Shown here: in pieces, positions 52,863 through 61,362 of the stretch
Layout: each line of letters begins with the position of its first letter
Position numbering within the stretch: the first letter of the stretch is position 1
Source: an uncultured Kineothrix sp.
GTDB lineage: Bacteria; Bacillota; Clostridia; Lachnospirales; Lachnospiraceae
Assembly: GCA_910588855.1 (NCBI GenBank)
Contig: CAJUSR010000003.1
Span: 62,001-126,000 of the forward strand
DNA length: 64,000 nt
Reading direction: 5' to 3'
The notes under the pieces: model-generated
What the model was told of the DNA's origin: nothing
What the model saw: the letters and a program-made list of their open reading frames with translations, nothing else
The model's database searches: none
Program-made: the position numbers and the translations under genes

Positions 52863-53743
52863 GATGCAAATTATGCGGCAGTGAAAATGTAAAAGTAATT
52901 TATAATGGGGTAATAAAAACCGGTTTGCTGGACGGATATACGAAAGAAAAGTGGCCGGTATATCAATGCCAAATGTGCAAGGCAATTTGGAATGAGGCAC
53001 AAAATAAAGAAGACAAAGGTTTTTACGAAAACGGTGAATACAGGGAACGGGTTGATGGAGATGACCAAATACAGACATTCAGGGAAAAATATGATGGGCA
53101 GGTGCTGGATAAGTTTAACATGACCGGAACTGAAATATTCCGGGATAAAGTAGTAGCGGATATTGGGTGCGGGGGGGGATGTTTTTTGGATTTCGTTTCG
53201 GGAGTTGCAGATACGGTAATCGCTGTGGAACCAACAAAAAGTTACCATAAAGGTCTTAAGGAGCGAAACTATAAAGTATATTCCTATGCCGGCGAAGCAT
53301 GTAAAGATTATGCAGATAAAGTAGATGTGATTACCAGCTTTGATGTAATAGAGCATGTTTCGGAACCAAAAGAATTTGCCAGTGATATCTATAAACTGTT
53401 GAAGCAAGGCGGGAAATGTATTGTAGGTACGCCCACTGACTATCCCGTATTAAGGCAGTTATTGGGAGAGCGGTTTGATAAGTTTATTTTTCAAGTGCAG
53501 CACCCGTGGATTTTCTCGGAAGAATGTTTAAAGATGATATTTGAGGAGGCTGGCTTTAAAAATATCTCAATAGAAAAGAAGCAGAAATATGGGTTGGGGA
53601 ATTTGCTTCATTGGTTAAATGAGAAAGAACCCAGAGGGCACAGCACATATGATTTTGTAACGCCAACCATGAATGCGGCATATATGGCAGAAATGGAGTC
53701 AATGGGAAATTCGGAGTATTTAATAGTGCGGGGAGAAAAATAA
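52859..53743 (+). CDS. SAM-dependent methyltransferase with N-terminal zinc-binding motif
   Basis: A 294-residue class I methyltransferase. CKLC (C3, C6) and CQMC (C37, C40) form a zinc-finger-like N-terminus as in TylF/TDP-sugar C-methyltransferase relatives. SAM motif I is VADIGCGGGCFLDF with G105-G107 coded by an eight-G run (53171-53178), and TSFDVIEHVSEP is the acidic/HV loop. It overlaps the previous stop by 4 bases. It may methylate a sugar or cap the chain for the Wzt domain. The G run makes it prone to slippage; it is in frame here. Confidence 0.82.
   Translation: MRCKLCGSENVKVIYNGVIKTGLLDGYTKEKWPVYQCQMCKAIWNEAQNKEDKGFYENGEYRERVDGDDQIQTFREKYDGQVLDKFNMTGTEIFRDKVVADIGCGGGCFLDFVSGVADTVIAVEPTKSYHKGLKERNYKVYSYAGEACKDYADKVDVITSFDVIEHVSEPKEFASDIYKLLKQGGKCIVGTPTDYPVLRQLLGERFDKFIFQVQHPWIFSEECLKMIFEEAGFKNISIEKKQKYGLGNLLHWLNEKEPRGHSTYDFVTPTMNAAYMAEMESMGNSEYLIVRGEK
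53171..53178 (+). repeat. Poly-G run, G8, inside SAM-binding motif I (in frame)
   Basis: Eight Gs between TGC and ATG in the codons for C-G-G-G-C, followed closely by T6. Loss or gain of one G would end the methyltransferase early. Confidence 0.85.
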
Positions 53744-53745
53744 GC

Positions 53746-55161
53746 ATGGAAGTAGAACAGTTATTATGTAGCATTGACGGAACTTTAAAAGATGCATTGG
53801 AAGCCATCAACAGAGGGAAAAAGGGAACGACCTTTATTGTCAATGAGCGAAGGGAACTGCAGGGTGTAATTGTAGATGGCGATATCAGGCGTTTATTATT
53901 AAGCGGCAAAACCCTTTCGGATAAGATACAGGAGAATTTGAACCCTCAATATGTATACATGACTGAGAAAGATGATGCTATTGAAATCATTGAGAAATTC
54001 AGCAGCAAAATCCGTATTATACCGATTGTCAATGAGTCGAATCAAGTAGTAAATTATTATGAATATAATAAAAGGATAAGCATTCCGGTTTCCAAGCCGG
54101 AATTAAAGGGGAATGAATTTAAATATCTGACGGATGCATTTCTTTCTACGTGGGTATCCAGTACGGGAAAATATATTGATATGTTTGAGGAAAATTTTGC
54201 GAATTATTGCGGAGTGAAATATGGCGTTGCAGTCTCGAATGGAACGGCAGCCTTGCATTTGGCATTGTTGGCGCTTGGCATAAGGGCGGGGGATGAAGTT
54301 ATTGTTCCGGATATTACTTTTGCTGCGACAATCAATGCCGTTTTATATGTTGGGGCAACTCCTGTGATAGTGGATATTGAGAAAGATAGTTGGTGCATAA
54401 ACCCGGATGAAATAGAAAAGGCAATTACACCGAAAACCAAAGCGGTTATTCCGGTACATATTTATGGGCAGCCATGCAATATGAAAAAAATTATGCATAT
54501 AGCAAATAAATATAATTTATTTGTAATAGAAGATTGTGCAGAAGCGCATGGAGCAGCTTTTGAACAGCGGTTAGTGGGTTCATTTGGGGATATAAGCTGT
54601 TTTTCTTTTTTTGGGAATAAGGTGATAACCACTGGCGAAGGAGGGATGTGCCTCACGGATTCCGAGGAATTAAATAATAGAATCCGGTTGCTAAAAGATC
54701 ATGGTATGAGTAAAGAGAGGAAATATTACCATGAAATAATAGGATATAACTATAGGATGACTAATTTACAGGCAGCGATTGGGATGGCACAATTAGAAAA
54801 AATAGATGTTATGTTGGAGAAAAGGAATGAGCTTGAGGAAATGTACCGTACGATATTAGGGTCCATCCCTTTTATTGAATTTCAGTATATTTTAGAAGAC
54901 CGGCAAAAAATCGCATGGCTGGTGACGGTTCTTGTACCGGAACATATGAGGGAAATTTGCATGAAGGAACTGAAACGGGCAGGTATTGATGTGCGTCCGT
55001 TTTTCATACCTCTGAGCGAAATGGAAATCTACCGGGAATATGTTTTTTCAAACCAAAACAGCGTGGAGCTATCAAAACAAGGATTCAGCCTGCCCACATC
55101 ATTGGATATAACTTCGGAAGATGTTTTGAGAATGAAGGAAGTTTTAGCAAAGCTAATTTAG
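53746..55161 (+). CDS. CBS-pair fused to DegT-type sugar aminotransferase
   Basis: A 471-residue fusion. Residues 1-110 are a CBS-domain pair (TTFIVNERRELQGVIVDGDI, then IRIIPIVNESNQVVNYYEY) like the one in PtmE-type nucleotidyltransferases of legionaminic acid clusters. Residues 115-471 are a perosamine-synthase/LegC-like PLP aminotransferase: VSNGTAALHLAL, IEDCAEAHGA, SFFGNKVITTGEGG with K292, NYRMTNLQAAIG. It would install a 4-amino group on a keto-deoxysugar nucleotide. The CBS part may sense a nucleotide and tune activity; this is inference. Two bases after the methyltransferase stop. Confidence 0.85.
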   Translation: MEVEQLLCSIDGTLKDALEAINRGKKGTTFIVNERRELQGVIVDGDIRRLLLSGKTLSDKIQENLNPQYVYMTEKDDAIEIIEKFSSKIRIIPIVNESNQVVNYYEYNKRISIPVSKPELKGNEFKYLTDAFLSTWVSSTGKYIDMFEENFANYCGVKYGVAVSNGTAALHLALLALGIRAGDEVIVPDITFAATINAVLYVGATPVIVDIEKDSWCINPDEIEKAITPKTKAVIPVHIYGQPCNMKKIMHIANKYNLFVIEDCAEAHGAAFEQRLVGSFGDISCFSFFGNKVITTGEGGMCLTDSEELNNRIRLLKDHGMSKERKYYHEIIGYNYRMTNLQAAIGMAQLEKIDVMLEKRNELEEMYRTILGSIPFIEFQYILEDRQKIAWLVTVLVPEHMREICMKELKRAGIDVRPFFIPLSEMEIYREYVFSNQNSVELSKQGFSLPTSLDITSEDVLRMKEVLAKLI

Positions 55162-55180
55162 AGTGCAGAAAGGATATTTT

Positions 55181-56234
55181 ATGGAAAAAAAGGTTGTTAT
55201 TAATCCGTCACATCCCGATTCTTTGGAAATTAAAAATGAGAATTATGCAAGATGGGAAAGCTTAAAAACGGAGGAGTATTGGGAATACAGGAGAAAGTGG
55301 AATGAAAATCCTCAAAATGGGATTGTGGAAAGGTATCCTCTCAATTTAGATATTGAGCCGACGAATGCATGCAATTTACGGTGTACGATGTGCCCAAGGA
55401 CGATTGCCCTTCAAAAAGATGAAAAGACAGTCCTTAATTCCGAAGGATTACTTTCGTTTGATGTTTTTAAGAAGATAATTGATGAAGTGACTGAAGAAGG
55501 GCCTAAAGTCTATGCAGTCAAACTGACGCATAGAGGAGAACCGTTAATTCATAAAGATTTTGTGAAAATGGCAAGATATGCGAAGGAAAAGGGTATTATA
55601 GATGTTATGGCAAATACAAACGGTGTATTGCTGAACAGGGAACTTTCCGAGGAAATTATTGATGCAGGGATTGACAGGATGCTGTTTTCTTTTGATGCGG
55701 CATCAAAAGAAAAATATGAAAAAATCAGGGTAGGAGCTAAGTATGAAGAAGTTTTGGAGAATATAAAAGAATTTGCCAGTATCAGGAATGCTAAAAAAGC
55801 ATGGAATACAATGATTAGGGTTTCTATGGTTATGCAGGATGAAACAATAGATGAAATGGAAGACTACAAAAAATTATTTGGGGGGGGGGACTTTAGCGGA
55901 TGTAGTAAGCTTTAACCGTTTGGTCAAAGAACCGGTTTTGGTGTCGGAATATGAAGTCCAGGATGAGGTGACGGGCAAGTTAATCAATATGAAAGAATGC
56001 CAGTTTACATGTGCCCAGCTTTGGCAGCGGATGATTATAAATTATAATGGAAATGTGGAAGTTTGCTGCCCTAATTTTAAAGAGGATTACGTAATAGGAA
56101 ATGCAAAAGTAGATTCTATTGAAGAGTTATGGCATTCGGAAAAATTGAATGCCATGCGGGATAAGCATAGAAAAGGTGAATGGTGGAAGATACCGATGTG
56201 CAAGTCATGCAACTTCCCGTATTTGGAGAGATAA
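55181..56234 (+). CDS. Radical SAM/SPASM protein, out of frame at a G10 run
   Basis: Starts at ATG 55181 with AAAGGA six bases upstream. The first frame holds the radical SAM motif in EPTNACNLRCTMCPR and a VKLTHRGEPLIH SAM-contact strand, then reaches ten Gs (55880-55889) and ends at 55915. The other frame continues immediately with LADVVSFNRL and carries the SPASM region (KECQFTCAQLWQR, VEVCCPNF, CKSCNF) to 56234. Removing one G (G9) gives a full protein of about 350 residues. The second part has no start of its own. Phase variation caught OFF, decay or sequencing error are the options. Adjacent to another radical SAM gene. Confidence 0.75.
55880..55889 (+). repeat. Poly-G run, G10, at the frame break of the radical SAM gene
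   Basis: Ten Gs follow TTATTT and precede ACTTTAGCGG. Nine Gs join the two frames as F-G-G-G-T-L-A-D. Confidence 0.88.
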
Positions 56235-56245
56235 AGGAGCCATAT

Positions 56246-57271
56246 ATGTCAGAAAACAAAAAAACATTAGTAAGCAGGATTCATGAAAAGGCGGAAATGG
56301 TCGACAGGCCGTTTTCTATGATGCTGGAACTTACTAATGCGTGCAACCATCGTTGCTTATTCTGTTCGCATCGTAAAATGAAACGGTCAATCAAAATGAT
56401 GGAACTTCCTTTTGCCAAAAGGATGGTGGATGAGGCATATGATATGGGCGTACGGGAATTGGCGCTTTTCATGATGGGTGAATCTTTTTTGTATCAGGAT
56501 ATTGATGAAATTATTCTGTATGCGAAACAAAAAGGATATGAATATGTGTATATTACATCGAATGGTGCATTAGCAGAACCGGAACGGATGAAAAAGGCAA
56601 TAGATGCAGGCGTTGACAGCATAAAATTTTCGATAAATGCAGTAGAAAGGGAAGCCTATAAGCTGATACATGGAAGGGATGAATTAGAAGCTGTATTAAA
56701 AAATTTGGAGTGGCTTTACGGTTACAAAGAAAAACATCAAATTCCAATTAATATTTATGTGTCCAGTGTTGCCACGAGATATAATTCAAATGAGAATGCA
56801 ATCAGGGAAAAATTAGAACCTTTATGTGATGAATTAGCGATATATCATGTTATGAACCATGAAGGGCTGATGCCGGAGGTAGATTTATTCTTAAGCGACA
56901 GTGCGGTAGAGTGCGATGTGGATGCGCGTAAAAAGGCCCCCTGCCCAATGGTATTCAATCGGCTGCATGTAACTGTGGAGGGTTACCTGACAGCGTGTTG
57001 TATGGATACGAATAATTATCTGGCGTATGCTGATTTGCATAAATCGGATTTAAAGTCAGCATGGAATAATAAGATAGTAAAGGAATTAAGGAATAAACAT
57101 TTATGCAATGATTTAAAAGGGAGTTTGTGCTTTAATTGCATAAACGGAACGAAAGAAAATACAAAGCCTTTGGTGGACCAACTGGCTTCGGTTATTTCAG
57201 ATGAAGAGATAGCGGACTGTAAAGAAGCTCTTACGAGGATTGAAGCATATGATAAGGACAACCGGATATAA
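56246..57271 (+). CDS. Radical SAM/SPASM protein
   Basis: A 341-residue enzyme. ELTNACNHRCLFCSHRKM carries the C-x3-C-x2-C motif, FMMGESFLYQD stands where GGEP normally lies, and ITSNGALAEPERM and IKFSINA follow. SPASM cysteines are in KAPCPMVFNRLH, LTACCMDTNN and GSLCFNCINGT. The start is ATG 56246 with AAAGGAG; upstream frame extension overlaps the previous gene and is unsupported. Together with the broken radical SAM gene before it, it may modify a sugar in the nonulosonic acid pathway or the finished glycan. Reaction unknown. Confidence 0.85.
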   Translation: MSENKKTLVSRIHEKAEMVDRPFSMMLELTNACNHRCLFCSHRKMKRSIKMMELPFAKRMVDEAYDMGVRELALFMMGESFLYQDIDEIILYAKQKGYEYVYITSNGALAEPERMKKAIDAGVDSIKFSINAVEREAYKLIHGRDELEAVLKNLEWLYGYKEKHQIPINIYVSSVATRYNSNENAIREKLEPLCDELAIYHVMNHEGLMPEVDLFLSDSAVECDVDARKKAPCPMVFNRLHVTVEGYLTACCMDTNNYLAYADLHKSDLKSAWNNKIVKELRNKHLCNDLKGSLCFNCINGTKENTKPLVDQLASVISDEEIADCKEALTRIEAYDKDNRI

Positions 57272-57287
57272 TGGGGAGGGTAACGGG

Positions 57288-58346
57288 ATGGAGAGAATGG
57301 GATTTTGCAAAAAAATCTTTATTCAAAATAAAGAAATATCGGAGGTTTCGCCGGTGTTTATAATTGGTGAAGCGGGCGTTAACCATAATGGTGATATTGA
57401 ACTTGCAAAAAAATTAATAGATGCCGCATGTGAAGCAGGTGTAGACGCTGTGAAATTCCAGACGTTTAAGGCAGACGATTTAATTCTTCCATCCATTGCT
57501 AAAGCGCCATATCAAAAGAAGACGACAGATGCTTCTGAAAATCAGTATATGATGCTGAAAAAGCTGGAAGTAAGTTATGAACAAAACAAAATATTGCAGG
57601 AGTATTGTAAGGCAAAAGGGATTTTATTTTTAACAACACCTTTTGAAGCAGCCAGCTTAAAGGAAATACAAAAGCTGGAAGTTCCGGCTATTAAAATTGC
57701 AGCAACCGATTTGACTAATATTCAGTTTTTAAGGGAAGCAGCATCCATTCATAAACCGATTATTTTGTCTGCGGGTATGTGCTATTTGGAAGAAGTCAAG
57801 ATTGCATTGGAAACCATATGCCCAATTAATAAAGAGGTCATTTTGCTTCAATGCACAGCAAATTATCCCATTTGTGATGATGAAGCTAATATATCGGTAA
57901 TAGATACGTTTAAAAGGGAATTTGATATATTAGTAGGGTATTCTGACCATTCAAAAGGGGTTGGGGCATCACCTTATGCTGTGGCGAAAGGGGCAAAAGT
58001 GATTGAAAAGCATTTTACTTTAGATAAGAATATGGAGGGACCGGATCACAAAGCATCGGTTACACCGGACGAACTGAAGCAACTAGTGGCAGATATCAGA
58101 AGAGTTGAGGCATATTTGGGGAATGGAATAAAGATGCCGACCTGTTCGGAACAGATGACAAGGAAATCCTTGCAGAAATGTTTAGTAGCTGGCAAAAGAA
58201 TAGAGGCAGGAACGGAATTTAGCGGGGAAAATATCGTAGCTAAAAGAACAAACGGAGAAGGTATTTCAGCACTGTATTTTGACAACGTAATCGGTAATAT
58301 TGCTCAAAGGAACTATGAAGTAAATGAAATCATAGAATTGGGATAG
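57288..58346 (+). CDS. neuB: Nonulosonic acid synthase (NeuB family)
   Basis: A 352-residue synthase that condenses phosphoenolpyruvate with a six-carbon sugar to give sialic, legionaminic or pseudaminic acid. FIIGEAGVNHNGDIELAKKLI, DAVKFQTFKADDL, FLTTPFEAASL, GYSDHSKGVGASPYAVAKGA, IEKHFTLDKNMEGPDHKAS are all conserved. The C-terminal SAF domain is present from about residue 290 (LVAGKRIEAGTEF). ATG 57288 has GGGAGGG upstream. Which of NeuB, LegI or PseI it is cannot be settled by eye; the 4-amino sugar enzyme upstream favours a diamino sugar product. Confidence 0.9.
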   Translation: MERMGFCKKIFIQNKEISEVSPVFIIGEAGVNHNGDIELAKKLIDAACEAGVDAVKFQTFKADDLILPSIAKAPYQKKTTDASENQYMMLKKLEVSYEQNKILQEYCKAKGILFLTTPFEAASLKEIQKLEVPAIKIAATDLTNIQFLREAASIHKPIILSAGMCYLEEVKIALETICPINKEVILLQCTANYPICDDEANISVIDTFKREFDILVGYSDHSKGVGASPYAVAKGAKVIEKHFTLDKNMEGPDHKASVTPDELKQLVADIRRVEAYLGNGIKMPTCSEQMTRKSLQKCLVAGKRIEAGTEFSGENIVAKRTNGEGISALYFDNVIGNIAQRNYEVNEIIELG

Positions 58347-58358
58347 AATGGGAAAGAT

Positions 58359-59216
58359 ATGATATATGTATCGTCATCATGCATAAAAAAGAATAAAATT
58401 GCAGAAGTTATACAATATTTGGAAAGCAATGGCATTAGGAACATCGAATTGTCAGGTGGAACGGATTATTATGATGGGATAGAAGATGATTTGCAGATGT
58501 TAAAGCAGAAGCACCATTTAAATTATGCTTGCCATGCGTATTTTCCGCCGCCTGTAAAGCCTTTTGTGGTTAATTTAGCATCGTGCAACGATAAAATTTA
58601 CCAGGAATCCCTGAACCACTATATCCAATGTGTTGATATGCTAAAACGGATTGACTGTAAGGTACTTTCTGTTCATGCGGGCTTTATGGTTGAGATTAGT
58701 ACGGATGAAATCGGAAAAAGGCTAAATGATAGGGTTATTTATGAGGAGGATAAAGCATATGACAGGTTTTGCACCGCTTATTGTTTTTTATCCCGGTTAT
58801 GTGCGGAAAATGGAATAGAGGTTTTTCTTGAAAATAATGTTTTAAGCGCTGAGAATTATAAAAGTTTTGGTTATCATAATTATATGATGATGACAGATTA
58901 TGATTCTATAATGAGAATGAAAAAGCAATTGAATTTCAATTTGCTTCTGGACCTGGGGCACTTGCATGTATCTGCCAATACGTTAGGGCTGGATTTTGTG
59001 CAGGAATGTAATATGCTCAGAAATGATATTAGATGGCTCCATCTTAGTGACAATGATGGAAGAATAGATGAGCATAGACCTTTAAGAAAAGAAAGTGAAA
59101 TAGTAAGAGAATTTTATAAAATATATGATTCCCATATCCCTGTTACTCTTGAAACAATAGGGAGTGCAGCGGAAATACTGGCAAGTATAGATGCGATAAA
59201 AGGGCAGTGCATGTAG
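58359..59216 (+). CDS. TIM-barrel sugar phosphate isomerase/epimerase-like protein
   Basis: A 285-residue member of the xylose isomerase-like/AP endonuclease-2 TIM-barrel family. Probable metal ligands are in LSVHAGFMVE, IEVFLENNVL, LLLDLGHLHVSA, WLHLSDNDG and VTLETIGSA. Such genes occur beside neuB in several Gram-negative and Gram-positive clusters, where they may act on the sugar substrate of NeuB. Twelve bases after neuB. Reaction not established. Confidence 0.75.
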   Translation: MIYVSSSCIKKNKIAEVIQYLESNGIRNIELSGGTDYYDGIEDDLQMLKQKHHLNYACHAYFPPPVKPFVVNLASCNDKIYQESLNHYIQCVDMLKRIDCKVLSVHAGFMVEISTDEIGKRLNDRVIYEEDKAYDRFCTAYCFLSRLCAENGIEVFLENNVLSAENYKSFGYHNYMMMTDYDSIMRMKKQLNFNLLLDLGHLHVSANTLGLDFVQECNMLRNDIRWLHLSDNDGRIDEHRPLRKESEIVREFYKIYDSHIPVTLETIGSAAEILASIDAIKGQCM

Positions 59217-59232
59217 GGAGAACTTTAGCGTT

Positions 59233-59961
59233 ATGAGAATAATATTGTGCGGTTATCATTGGACAGGCTGTAAGGCGTTGGAGCTATTACTGGAAGAGGG
59301 ACATGAGGTATACGTTTACACACATGAAACGGAGAATTGCATAGCAGATTTGGAAGGCCTGTGCATGAAGAAAAATGTAAAATATAGTCTGGATAAAATC
59401 GAAGTAGGAAATATGCCTTTTATTCCGGATGTAATTTGTTCCATTTATTACCGGTGGATGATTAAACAGGATGTTATAGATATTGTAAATGGCAAAATAT
59501 TTAATTTGCATCCTGCGTTGCTGCCTAAATACCGCGGGTGCAGCAGCGTTACATGGGCGATGATTAATGGGGAAAAAGAGTGCGGGTTTACATACCATTA
59601 TATAGATAAGGGATGCGATACAGGCAAGATTATCCTTCAAAAAGCGATAAAAATAGAGGATTTTGACACGCAGCTAACTTTATACAACAGAGTGATGTTT
59701 GAAAGTATGGATTATTTTTTGGAGGCATTGTCTCTGGTGGAAAAAGGATATAAAGGGGTGGCGCAAAAAGGAGAGGGCACAAAATATAAAAGGGGATGCC
59801 CAATGGAAGGCCGGATTGAAGACTCTATGGATGACGGTATGAAAGAGCGGTTTATACGCGCCATGTGTTATCCGCCATATCCGGCAGCGCAGTATCATGA
59901 GCAGGAAGTCAGGACGTATAAGGAGCTAAAAGATTTGTTCGCCGGGGGGGGGGTAAAATAG
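59233..59961 (+). CDS. Sugar N-formyltransferase-like protein ending in a G10 run
   Basis: A 242-residue methionyl-tRNA formyltransferase-like protein. NLHPALLPKYRG (91-102) gives the catalytic Asn91 and His93, and KGCDTGKI gives Asp129, the formyltransferase triad. N-formyl groups on 4-amino sugars need N10-formyl-tetrahydrofolate. The last codons run through ten Gs (59944-59953) and read A-G-G-G-V-K-stop. With eight or eleven Gs the frame would continue into the NeuD-like sequence that follows, giving one protein of about 442 residues. With nine, it stops right after the glycines. Confidence 0.82.
   Translation: MRIILCGYHWTGCKALELLLEEGHEVYVYTHETENCIADLEGLCMKKNVKYSLDKIEVGNMPFIPDVICSIYYRWMIKQDVIDIVNGKIFNLHPALLPKYRGCSSVTWAMINGEKECGFTYHYIDKGCDTGKIILQKAIKIEDFDTQLTLYNRVMFESMDYFLEALSLVEKGYKGVAQKGEGTKYKRGCPMEGRIEDSMDDGMKERFIRAMCYPPYPAAQYHEQEVRTYKELKDLFAGGGVK
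59944..59953 (+). repeat. Poly-G run, G10, between formyltransferase and NeuD-like sequence
   Basis: Ten Gs follow TTCGCC and precede TAAAATAGCC. Run length sets whether the formyltransferase stops (G9, G10) or fuses to NeuD (G8, G11). Confidence 0.88.
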
Positions 59962-60560
59962 CCATATACGGATGCGGAGGGCATGCCAGAAGTATTATTG
60001 ACGCCTTGTATGAAATGGATGAAAACATGGAGATAATACTTGTGGATGAAGAGGCAAAGCGCAATGAAGTTATTATGGGCTGTAAAGTGGAGCAAAGATA
60101 TGAGCTGAAAGAGTGTGATGGTTATATCATAGCAATTGGAGATAATAAAAAAAGAAAAGCGTTGTTTGATGGGTTTGGGGATAGAGATATTGGATATTGT
60201 ATTTCTGTGGTATCAATTTCTTCACGTATTGGAAGAGAAGCCAAAATCGGCAGGGGGACTTTTGTTGCGCCAAATGCACATATTGGTCCTTTAGCGTCAA
60301 TTGGGGAGAATGCGATTATCAATACAGGAAGCATAATAGAGCATGAGGCAAAGGTTGGGAATAGTACCCATATTGCACCACAGGCAACTGTTTGCGGGCG
60401 TACTGTAATTGGGGATAATGTGTTATGCGGCGCCGGGAGCATAATCAAAGATAAGATAAATATTTGCAGTAATGTGGTAATCGGGGCGGGGGCAGTGGTC
60501 ATAAAGGATATCAATGAGCCGGGCATATATGCCGGGGTTCCGGCAATAAAAATAAAGTGA
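59955..60560 (+). CDS. neuD: NeuD/PglD-like sugar acetyltransferase lacking its own start codon
   Basis: From 59955 the frame reads K-I-A-I-Y-G-C-G-G-H-A-R, the nucleotide-sugar-binding N-terminal motif of PglD/NeuD, through a left-handed beta-helix of hexapeptide repeats (GTFVAPNAHIGPLASIGE, THIAPQATVCG, CSNVVIGAGAVVIK) to AGVPAIKIK. The family's N-terminal strand begins exactly at the G run, yet no ATG, GTG or TTG lies in frame between the upstream stop (59919) and this motif. The first in-frame ATG (60006) would cut off the motif. Full product therefore needs fusion to the formyltransferase at G8 or G11. If made, it would N- or O-acetylate the amino sugar or nonulosonic acid. Confidence 0.75.
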   Translation, partial: KIAIYGCGGHARSIIDALYEMDENMEIILVDEEAKRNEVIMGCKVEQRYELKECDGYIIAIGDNKKRKALFDGFGDRDIGYCISVVSISSRIGREAKIGRGTFVAPNAHIGPLASIGENAIINTGSIIEHEAKVGNSTHIAPQATVCGRTVIGDNVLCGAGSIIKDKINICSNVVIGAGAVVIKDINEPGIYAGVPAIKIK

Positions 60561-60609
60561 AAATAAAACTAAGATGAAAATAATAATAAGATGCAGAAGG
60601 TGAAAACAT

Positions 60610-61293
60610 ATGTTGGCAGTAATCACAGCCAGAGGAGGCTCTAAAGGGGTTCCGGGCAAAAATATAAAACAACTGGCAGGGCAGCCGCTGATTGCCTATA
60701 CGATAAGGGCGGCTATAGATTCGGGCATTTTTCAAAAGGTAATTGTATCGACTGATAGCAGGGAAATAGCCGATGTTGCGCTTAACTATGGGGCGGAGGT
60801 TCCTTTTTTACGTCCTGCGGATATTTCAGGGGACATGGTTTCTTCTGACGATGTAATCCTCCATGCTTTATCTTTTTACCAACAACAAGGGATAAACTTT
60901 GATGAAGTGTGTAAATTGCAGCCTACGTCCCCGTTTCGGAACAGTGGGCATTTAAAAGATGCCTATCAATTGTTTTGCAGGAAAAAAGCTGATTTTTTAG
61001 TCAGTGTCTGTGAGTGTGAGCATTCACCGTTGTGGTCCGGGGTTTTGGGGGATGATTTGAGGCTAGATGATTTTATCCCTGAAGAAGTGAAGCGGGCCTG
61101 CAGGCAGGAGCTGCCTGCTTATTACAGGCTGAACGGGGCAATATACATGGGAAAAACAGACAAGTTTTGTACCAACAAAAACTTTTTGGGGAAAAACTGT
61201 ATAGCATATATTATGGAACAAAAAGAATCTATAGATATTGATACACAGATGGATTTTGAGCTGGCAGAATTTTTTCTGAAAAAAGTATTGTGA
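60610..61293 (+). CDS. neuA: CMP-nonulosonate cytidylyltransferase (NeuA/LegF/PseF family)
   Basis: A 227-residue enzyme that activates the NeuB product with CTP. LAVITARGGSKGVPGKNIKQ is the nucleotide-binding motif; VSTDSREIADVALNYGAEVP, LQPTSPFRNSGHLKDAY, YRLNGAIYMGK and IDIDTQMDFELAE are family blocks. GAAGGTG lies before the ATG. The distinction between sialic, legionaminic and pseudaminic substrate cannot be made by eye. It stands next to a second, KdsB-like synthetase across an ABC transporter. Confidence 0.9.
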   Translation: MLAVITARGGSKGVPGKNIKQLAGQPLIAYTIRAAIDSGIFQKVIVSTDSREIADVALNYGAEVPFLRPADISGDMVSSDDVILHALSFYQQQGINFDEVCKLQPTSPFRNSGHLKDAYQLFCRKKADFLVSVCECEHSPLWSGVLGDDLRLDDFIPEEVKRACRQELPAYYRLNGAIYMGKTDKFCTNKNFLGKNCIAYIMEQKESIDIDTQMDFELAEFFLKKVL

Positions 61294-61362
61294 CAGAATT
61301 GCATTTTTAATGTAAACTTATAAATGATTATATTTTTAATCCAAAAGAGGAGGCAGATTGAA

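Noticed and set aside
60006..60560. NeuD starting independently at ATG 60006
   Set aside because: It would remove the conserved N-terminal sugar-nucleotide-binding motif that is plainly encoded from 59955, and no ribosome site of note precedes it.
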